Assembly: GCA_002687025.1 (NCBI GenBank)
Contig: NYZG01000133.1
Span: forward strand, 1-11,789
Length of the DNA: 11,789 nt
DNA from: Candidatus Poribacteria bacterium
Lineage (GTDB): Bacteria; Poribacteria; WGA-4E; GCA-2687025
Direction: 5' to 3'
Positions within the stretch are counted from its first letter, which is position 1. Every line of letters begins with the position of its first letter. Shown here piece by piece: positions 7,201 through 11,789 of this stretch. The notes beneath the pieces are model-generated. The model was not told the origin of the DNA. It ran no database searches and saw nothing but the letters and a program-made list of their open reading frames with translations. The translations under genes and the position numbers were made by a program.

Positions 7201-10200
7201 GGAAGCCGCCGCTGTCGGGGCTTGGCGTCGATCCCTCGGCCTGTGAGGCGGCGAACGCGGTAATTTCCGGTGGAACCACGTCGAGGACATCCAGCGTCGC
7301 GGCGTCGCCCTCGCCGACCACGGTCAACGCGTTGACCGCGACCACGCGGAAGGAAACGGTCGTGACGCCATCGGCAACCAACTGTGCGCCGTCGGCGGCG
7401 TATGTCGCCGTGAACGAGCTGCTGTCGTCGACTCCGGCCAACTCGGCCGCGTCGAGCGAGGAGACCTCGGCCCATGTGGCGCCGTCGGTGGAAGCCTCGA
7501 GCGTGACGCTCGTGAGCGGATGACCCGTCAGGCTCGACGAGCCGAATGTCACATCCACCCCGGTCGTGTCCGGGCGGATGGCGAACTCCTCGGCTGCCGC
7601 GGTACCGTCGTCGGCGATGTCCGATGTGGCCTCGCCGATGGCGAAACCGGTCACCGCGAACGCGTCGGCGTCGGCAGCGACGATGTCGAGACGCTGCGGG
7701 ACGTCCTGGCTGTTGACGTTCGCGAACTCGTCGGCCGAGATGGCTCGTATGAAGTAGCTCCCCGCAGGCGGGAACAGCATACGGGACGAGCCGTCCATGC
7801 CCGCGAACGCCGGGATGGTCGGCAACTGGCTGACGAGGAACGCGTACTGCTGGAGCGTCGCGAAGTCGAGGGAAAGGGCCGAGGAGGCGGTCGATACGTC
7901 GCCGTCCAAGACCGCGGCACGCACGATCATCGCCGCCGTGACCACTTCATCTTGTTGGGTCGGGCTGAGCGCCTCGAAGCCGTCTATGAACGCCGCTACG
8001 CCCGCCGGGTCGAGCGTATCGAGCGTCGCGACGAGGTCCGGGTCGCTCAGCACGACGGCCACGAGAGCCGTGTCGTACAGCTCCTGCGTGGTCCCGTCGG
8101 CTCCGGCTTCGCGCATCGCCGCGGCGACGAGGATGGCCGTCTGGTTGACCGGCACCCATACGCGCTGCACCTGGTCGGCGGGATCGTCTTCGACGCCCAG
8201 CATCTGGAACATCGCTCCGAAGCCGTCGCCATCGACCGAAGCCGAGAGCTGCAGGGTGCCGGCTTCATCCAACGGCGCGGCGACGACCGTGCCGTCGTCC
8301 GCGGTGTAGATCGCGGCTCCCTCGTTCGCGGCGATGGCCACGTCGGTGACATCACCCGGTGAACGGTCGATGCGGATCGGTTTGGCGTTGGCAAACACGC
8401 TCGCGCCATCCAGTTCGACCTGCACCATGTAGTCGCCATCGTCTATGGACGCCATATCGAAGCTCGCCACCCACAACCCGGACGCCTGGGGCGCGGTGAA
8501 CTTCGACACGAGCGGAACCGTGCCGCTGGCGGCGATCTCTGCGGAGACCTTCTCGCCGAACGCGGACAGCACACCCTCGACCTGCGCGACCAACGCGCCG
8601 GGATCACCGACGACGTTCTCAAGCGCCTGACCGAGGAACTGCGGACCGAAGCGTTCCAGCAGGATCGGCTGAATGTCGGCCTGTATGAACGGCAGAACGA
8701 CCGGGCCTGCGACACCACTGATGTCGGGGAGCACCTCGTTGAGGAGTCCCGGGAGCGCGGCTTCGAGCCTCGCCTCGGCGATCGCCGGGGCAAGAGTCTC
8801 GGCACGCGCCGTGGCGGCCGCCTCTCCGGCTGCCGTGGCTTCCGCGGCCGAGCCGCCGCCCAACAGCACCGCCTGCGCGGCCGCTTCGCCCGCGGCGATG
8901 ACGCTGGCGTCGGTCGCGAGTTCAGCGATCACTTCCTCGGTGATCTCGGCTTCGAGCGCGCCCGTCGCCGGATGATTGGCGATGGCCGCCTCGACGGCGG
9001 GATCGGCCAAGAGGGCCGCCTGAACCTGCGAGTTGTTCAGGACCGCATTCTCAATGGCCGCTCGTACCGCGGGATCGTCCGCGATCTGCTGCTGCAACGC
9101 GGGGTCGTTGAGGATGGCGTCTTCCGCGAGCCGCGTGGCTTCCGCCTCGACGGCGACGAGCAGGCCCGCGACCACCGGCTGAATCTTCAGCGCCACCGTA
9201 TCAAGCAGCGGGCTGCGCAGCTCTGGGTCGGCAGAATCGGGGAACCCACGGTCCTCGAACTGCAGGTTGCGGATGTCCGGCACCGCGTAGGTCGTCGTCG
9301 GCGTGAGTCCGGCGCCGACGAGGATCGCGTGTGCGAATTCCACCTCGTAGAAGTAGTGGTAGGAGGAACCAGCGTCGAGCCTCTCGACGGCGGACCAGAC
9401 GAACTTCTCGTCGCCGTTGGAAACCACCGCGCCGCGGCTCAACGGGATGGAGTCGTACGGACCCTCCTGCCCGTCGGTCGACAGACGCAACGTCACCGAG
9501 GCGAGCGGGTTCGTCCCCGAGCCGGGCCATGCCGGCAGGACGAAGAGCAGAGGCTCCTCGCCGAGGGCGAACGTGAAGTCGAAGGCGCCGGATGTCGAGA
9601 CATCCTCGGCGGACGCGGCGATTACCGCGCCGGAGCCGGAGATCAGGTTGAAGGTAACGTCGGTAGCGCTCGGCGTGCGAGCGTACAGGTTGAACATATC
9701 CCCGACCACCGCGAGTGGCAGGCGCAGGGAGTCGTTCAGCAGGCCGGTGGGATCTTCGCCGGCCGCCGCGAGAAGCTCGAGGAACAGCGGGTTCCCGAAG
9801 TTCTCCAGATCGAGTCCAGAGGGATCCTCAACGAGGACAGGCTGCGTCGGCGGCGTGTCCAGACTTGCCGGGAAGATCGGCACGGCGAATCCCAGCAGCG
9901 AGCCGTTGCGCACCAACTCCGGGATCAACGCCTTCACGAGCGCCTTCGTCTCGTCGGGGATGTCCGGCGAGTCAATGGCCGTGGAGAGTGTCTTCTGGAG
10001 GATGCGGATGAAGTTCGGCGCGTCTATCGCCAAGCCACCCACGGACACCGTCGTGGCGTTTACCGTGGAGTGGATCGTCGTCTCGTTACCGACGACATCC
10101 GTCACGGTCACGGAGATCGGGAACTGCCCGACCTCGTTCAGCGTGGCGGTGAACTCGGCATCGACGCCATCTACCGAACCGTCCTCGTTCACGTCCCACG

Positions 10201-11789
10201 CGATCGAGTCGATCTCGGTGTTGTCCGAGGCGTCCACGGTCAGCGTGAACGCGTGTCCCACCAGAACGCTCGGGTCGACCGGCGACACGCTCGCGTCGGG
10301 AGCCATGTCATCGACGATCTCAAGCGTCACGCGGCGGCGCGTGGTCGTCCCGGCTGCCACCGTGATGGTGAACGGGCCGAGGATGCCATCGCGCGCATAC
10401 GACGTGGAGAAGGTGCTGGAGAAGCGGCCGTTGCCCAAGGGCTGCGGCGCGGTGAACAGACCTGCCGGCTCGAAGGAGATCGGGAGGATCGTCGGCGTGC
10501 CGTCCGGCTCGATCGCCTGACCGACGATGACCGTCTGCGCAACGCCGTTGGCGCCGACCGTCAGCATGGGGTCGTCGATCTCGACATTGACGACGATGCC
10601 AGTCAGCGTGACGCTCGCGGTCAGCTCACCCCCGACGACCGACGCCGTCGTTGCGATGACGTCCGCGGAACCGATGACGTCGCCCGCGGGATCAATGACC
10701 TCGACCAGGAGGATCTCCTGCGACTCGATGACCGCTTCGCCCAGGGCAAAGAAGGCGACCGAGTACGCGTCCGGGCCAGCGGATCCGATGCCACCCTCTT
10801 GAGAGGCGAGCGTGGGACGCGAAAGGTTCGTCACCCGGACGATCGAGCCCGCCGGAGCGGGATCGGCGCCAGGCTCGGGGATCACGGAGCCGGTCACGCC
10901 GAACGCGACGTTCGACGCCTTCAGCGTCGTAGTGATCGAGCCGACATCGATGAGACCGTTGAGGATGTGTGCCGATGTCGCTTCGAACATCAGCGACCCG
11001 ACGACCTCGCCGCCGGCCATGACCTCGATCGTGACGTCCTCGCCCGTGACGAAGGGACGCTCGATGTTGACGAAGCCGATGGAGAACCGACCGACGCCCG
11101 CGCTGCCGATGTCGGCCGTGTCCTCCGAGCCGTTGAGCTGCACTCGGACGGTGGCATCAGCGACTTCGGCTATCGCGGTCTCGCCGTCTTCGTAGGTCGC
11201 GAGACCGGTGACGGCGACGACGTTGTTGGAGGCCGGGATGTCGGTCTCGGCATCGATGGTCGCAGTTCCCGCCTCGACTTCGGCCGCGAGGAGGTGGCGA
11301 TCGACGCTGCCGCGCTCTTCGCCGTCGGCGTCGGTCACGGTGACGCGAATGAGGTCGCCGGAAGCGGCGACGCTGTCACCGAGGAAGTCCAGGAACGTGA
11401 CGGTGTATCGACCCGCGCCCGCAGCGCCCGTCGTGGACTCCTGGGACAGGTCGCGCGTGACGTTCGTGACCGTCACGGTAAGGCCGTCGGGGGCCTGCGC
11501 GCCGCCGCCGTCGAGGAGGGCCGACCCCTGCAACGCCATGACCGATGTCTCGGCAGCAGGTTCGGCGGACAGTGCGATATCCACATCGCCGGTGAGATCG
11601 CCACTGGCGATCTCGACCGTGGCCGTGGCGTCTTCGGTCACCAACTCGCTGGTGTACGTGGCGGCGTATGTGCCGTCGCCAAGGTCGGTGACATCGCCGA
11701 CGGAGCCGACGCCCGCAGTGACGGAGGCCGTCACGTCGGTCACGCCTGGCACCGCATTGTCGAAGGCGTCGACGATCGTCGCGGCGGCC
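4205..11789 (-). CDS. Giant Ig-like/invasin-like surface protein with a T9SS-like C-terminal domain (5' end beyond the window)
   Basis: The frame is open from the right edge (first full codon at 11788) to TAG at 4205-4207, about 2,527 codons. The GTG at 11752 lies inside an Ig-like domain, so it is not the real start; residues here are numbered from it. In order: an invasin-like beta domain (to about 67), three related repeats of about 105 residues (68-386), a further beta domain (387-481), a PKD-like domain (482-568), an odd segment beginning VGGLAIDAPN (571), beta sheet, an Ala-rich helical block (846-1064), beta, a second helical block (1200-1315), more Ig-like domains, a second GGL segment (1768), five tandem Ig-like domains (1889-2420) and a C-terminal domain (2421-2515). 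I saw no cysteine, few lysines and very many Asp/Glu. It is probably a secreted or cell-surface adhesin. The ligand is unknown, and the N-terminal signal is not visible. Confidence 0.9.
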   Translation of the reverse strand, partial: AAATIVDAFDNAVPGVTDVTASVTAGVGSVGDVTDLGDGTYAATYTSELVTEDATATVEIASGDLTGDVDIALSAEPAAETSVMALQGSALLDGGGAQAPDGLTVTVTNVTRDLSQESTTGAAGAGRYTVTFLDFLGDSVAASGDLIRVTVTDADGEERGSVDRHLLAAEVEAGTATIDAETDIPASNNVVAVTGLATYEDGETAIAEVADATVRVQLNGSEDTADIGSAGVGRFSIGFVNIERPFVTGEDVTIEVMAGGEVVGSLMFEATSAHILNGLIDVGSITTTLKASNVAFGVTGSVIPEPGADPAPAGSIVRVTNLSRPTLASQEGGIGSAGPDAYSVAFFALGEAVIESQEILLVEVIDPAGDVIGSADVIATTASVVGGELTASVTLTGIVVNVEIDDPMLTVGANGVAQTVIVGQAIEPDGTPTILPISFEPAGLFTAPQPLGNGRFSSTFSTSYARDGILGPFTITVAAGTTTRRRVTLEIVDDMAPDASVSPVDPSVLVGHAFTLTVDASDNTEIDSIAWDVNEDGSVDGVDAEFTATLNEVGQFPISVTVTDVVGNETTIHSTVNATTVSVGGLAIDAPNFIRILQKTLSTAIDSPDIPDETKALVKALIPELVRNGSLLGFAVPIFPASLDTPPTQPVLVEDPSGLDLENFGNPLFLELLAAAGEDPTGLLNDSLRLPLAVVGDMFNLYARTPSATDVTFNLISGSGAVIAASAEDVSTSGAFDFTFALGEEPLLFVLPAWPGSGTNPLASVTLRLSTDGQEGPYDSIPLSRGAVVSNGDEKFVWSAVERLDAGSSYHYFYEVEFAHAILVGAGLTPTTTYAVPDIRNLQFEDRGFPDSADPELRSPLLDTVALKIQPVVAGLLVAVEAEATRLAEDAILNDPALQQQIADDPAVRAAIENAVLNNSQVQAALLADPAVEAAIANHPATGALEAEITEEVIAELATDASVIAAGEAAAQAVLLGGGSAAEATAAGEAAATARAETLAPAIAEARLEAALPGLLNEVLPDISGVAGPVVLPFIQADIQPILLERFGPQFLGQALENVVGDPGALVAQVEGVLSAFGEKVSAEIAASGTVPLVSKFTAPQASGLWVASFDMASIDDGDYMVQVELDGASVFANAKPIRIDRSPGDVTDVAIAANEGAAIYTADDGTVVAAPLDEAGTLQLSASVDGDGFGAMFQMLGVEDDPADQVQRVWVPVNQTAILVAAAMREAGADGTTQELYDTALVAVVLSDPDLVATLDTLDPAGVAAFIDGFEALSPTQQDEVVTAAMIVRAAVLDGDVSTASSALSLDFATLQQYAFLVSQLPTIPAFAGMDGSSRMLFPPAGSYFIRAISADEFANVNSQDVPQRLDIVAADADAFAVTGFAIGEATSDIADDGTAAAEEFAIRPDTTGVDVTFGSSSLTGHPLTSVTLEASTDGATWAEVSSLDAAELAGVDDSSSFTATYAADGAQLVADGVTTVSFRVVAVNALTVVGEGDAATLDVLDVVPPEITAFAASQAEGSTPSPDSGGFRGTVNLVTTTPVSTEPPTAAVRLEISVDGGGSYLPLDVLFGGPESGSVATTTSAGPGKVTWDAKWDTNVAGDTVTATGPGARDASLDDNPYLVRAVLVDAAGADISVEGVVVASDPVTIAVDNVDDVAPIGTSITSVLREARIRGTFEDPTLNADGLPLLRALARISASVTADPATIEGGLVDLVAIDVTGAVVPVAGAAVADGETEYTLDFDTAILENGVVGLAALVTDAAGNQEVVEVTVDAEIANILIGGLRPDDPNVLALLFIIKSGVLDTNRNLAQLAEDRPGGGTITFELNALGAELGDIFVSTNPDDLSDEALAEVDITTPPIDAAGTFQFSYDTSGDADGVVYVRFVLGASPNVLVPAAPVAFIVDNTAPDIAVVSPTPGTIAGTRPIVWATYDDASGIVISGLRLADVDGIPVFDQQVGTADARIAFEEPTAGMSFTGQRAVYVTPNDARLLTGGYMVDANVIDLAGNPAAASSTFTVEPDSEHPTIVSYAPTGQTENPRPEVTVTFTDNLAGVNELGVLFQVTDTAGGVVPGALEMRTATGAPAVGMTLLSGTVAFLPSISMDGGYTVNAVVADTDGNATPATWQFTVDIPDPPPVERDTDPPIVASTSPTGTVRSDSTTAVVSFTDASPVVVARFEIDGGAVQNADEIVQNRRARLALSGLSQGQHTVVATLIDAENNATVAEWTFLVEIDVVPPEISAMAPTGYVGTLRPTISATMTDNLVGVDEGSVVVRLDGKSVTPTDVDTTHVLYEPREDLEPGAHRVEIEVADMLENDATVEWEFTVETTPPSVTAVVPAPGAKIGGNADARSAIVVSAFYNDTQAGVDDSSVAVKVTLDGIPVAGAVAGGGATATAVSWEPSGVLEAGVYSVDLSLEDNVGNLTEYAWSFVVEEEVALSHPPRIAPNPFADDVDVMLFLGQEAEVQVRVYDSTQRLVATVPSVSLLPGRQRISMADAFASFGRGIYLVQIIVEAGDSQRVSKVLKAAKVR
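4208..4492 (-). other. T9SS type A-like C-terminal sorting domain of the giant protein
   Basis: The last 95 residues begin ALSHPPRIAPNPFADD and continue with VQVRVYDSTQRLVATVP, a PGRQRIS turn, GRGIYLVQIIVEAG and a basic end (SKVLKAAKVR). This follows the scheme of the type A sorting domain and the related FlgD-type Ig fold: 'PNPF', then 'V.VYD..GR.V', then 'G.H...W', then 'GIY...', then a Lys-rich last strand. In T9SS bacteria this domain directs export across the outer membrane and is removed on attachment. The usual Trp and 'SG.Y' are replaced (MADAF, RGIY), so the match is diverged. Assignment is from pattern knowledge, not a profile search. Confidence 0.65.
4493..6088 (-). repeat. Five tandem Ig-like domains in the giant protein
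   Basis: Five units of 92-119 residues start near 6088, 5734, 5377, 5101 and 4819. Each opens with a '(D/T)..P.I....P.G' strand, has 'F.D...GV' or similar in the middle and ends 'G.Y.V......D..GN.A...W.F.VE' (for example GAHRVEIEVADMLENDATVE and GVYSVDLSLEDNVGNLTEYA). They are diverged at the protein level, and I saw no long exact DNA repeats. The array is a typical rigid stalk of a bacterial surface protein placed just before the sorting domain. Confidence 0.75.
6397..6451 (-). repeat. Second copy of the GGL-D-PN segment
   Basis: Residues 1768-1791 include IGGLRPDDPNVLALLFIIKS and end in VLD. They match residues 571-594 at G, G, L, D, P, N, L, S and D with no gap. Both copies follow an Ig-type strand containing VTD..GN and lead into a helical stretch. 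The approximate DNA span is 6380-6451. Confidence 0.55.
7808..8155 (-). other. Second helix-rich block inside the giant protein
   Basis: Residues 1200-1315 are predicted by eye to be mostly helical: AILVAAAMREAGADG, LYDTALVAVVLSDPDLVATL, DPAGVAAFIDGFEALS, DEVVTAAMIVRAAV, FATLQQYAFLVSQL. It interrupts beta-sandwich domains on both sides. I do not recognise the family. Confidence 0.5.
8561..9217 (-). other. Ala-rich helical block with DPA repeats inside the giant protein
   Basis: Residues 846-1064 are Ala/Glu-rich and helix-like. They contain short repeats DPALQQQIAD, DPAVRAAIEN, DPAVEAAIAN and HPATGALEAE, with prolines at 884, 894, 918 and 928 (spacings 10, 24, 10). A run of GEAAAQAVLLGGGSAAEATA (955-974) follows, then a more hydrophobic part (LPGLLNEVLPDISGVAGPVV). 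I do not recognise the family. It could be a coiled or helical-bundle insert between Ig-like domains. Confidence 0.55.
9971..10042 (-). repeat. First copy of the GGL-D-PN segment
   Basis: Residues 571-594 include VGGLAIDAPNFIRILQKTLS and end TAID. They align without gaps to residues 1768-1791. Like the second copy, this segment directly follows an Ig/PKD-type domain end (VTDVVGNETT) and leads into a helical stretch (ETKALVKALIPELVRNG). Confidence 0.55.
10049..10309 (-). other. PKD-like domain with an acidic loop in the giant protein
   Basis: Residues 482-568 have the PKD outline: an opening strand (APDASVSPVDPSVLVGHAFT), an 'IDSIAWD' strand and a closing 'VTVTDVVGN' strand. The loop after the Trp, DVNEDGSVDGVD (520-531, DNA 10160-10195), has the D-x-N-x-D-G-x-V-D pattern of calcium-binding EF-hand or dockerin loops. 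It is also close to the 'WDFDGDG' turn normal in PKD domains. Confidence 0.6.
10595..11551 (-). repeat. Three tandem ~105-residue beta repeats in the giant protein
   Basis: The units start near 11551, 11236 and 10921. They share a pattern: 'V.G' strand, 'A....VRVTN', '(G/S)AG.GRYSV.F', then 'V..GD.I.VEV.D..G..(V)GS', then '.A......G...I...T'. For example, AGAGRYTVTFLDF, AGVGRFSIGFVNI and AGPDAYSVAFFAL fall at the same place in each unit. The spacing is regular (105, 105 and 109 residues). It fits an Ig-like or filamin-like fold; the precise family is not identified. Confidence 0.7.

Noticed and set aside
11750..11752. GTG at 11752 as the start of the giant protein
   Set aside because: The frame stays open to the window edge and the upstream codons (AATIVDAFDNA) continue the same Ig-like domain, so this is an internal valine.

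Overview
The window is a high-GC stretch whose genes all lie on the minus strand. It joins a conserved translation locus at low coordinates to an extracellular/outer-membrane gene cluster at higher coordinates. The presence of a PorV/PorQ-type outer-membrane protein, a very large Ig-like surface protein with a type IX secretion (T9SS)-like C-terminal domain, and a LysM envelope protein suggests a diderm of the Fibrobacteres-Chlorobi-Bacteroidetes (FCB) superphylum. The high GC would suit an uncultured lineage such as Latescibacterota, Krumholzibacteriota or Eisenbacteria. That placement is inference from family knowledge; no search was run.

In transcription order, from high to low coordinates, the layout is as follows. 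(1) A giant gene enters at the right edge with its 5' end missing and stops at 4205. Its visible 2,527 or so codons encode Ig-like/invasin-like beta domains interrupted by two Ala-rich helical blocks, then five tandem Ig-like domains and a roughly 95-residue T9SS-like C-terminal domain. (2) A PorV/PorQ-family beta-barrel gene with a signal peptide (3126-4130). (3) A LysM protein with coiled coils and a hydrophobic segment near each end (2273-3085). (4) A 165-codon gene (1706-2203) whose product looks like a shortened, catalytically incomplete relative of the acetyl-CoA carboxylase carboxyltransferase alpha subunit (AccA). (5) A strong sigma70-type promoter (TTGACA, 17 nt, TACAAT). (6) The tRNA array Thr(TGT)-Tyr(GTA)-Gly(TCC)-Thr(GGT). 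(7) tuf (EF-Tu), cut by the left edge. Items 6 and 7 reproduce the thrU-tyrU-glyT-thrT-tufB order known from E. coli.

Genes 1 to 4 are codirectional with short gaps (74, 40 and 69 nt) and could be one transcript. Two G/C-rich hairpins sit in the first and last of these gaps, and neither has a U-tract. The most economical functional reading, which is inference, is that the giant protein is a T9SS cargo, the PorV-like barrel is its outer-membrane partner, and the LysM protein ties something to peptidoglycan. The tRNA-tuf unit has its own promoter and is functionally separate. Between genes I saw no stretch over 300 nt that lacks an assigned feature.
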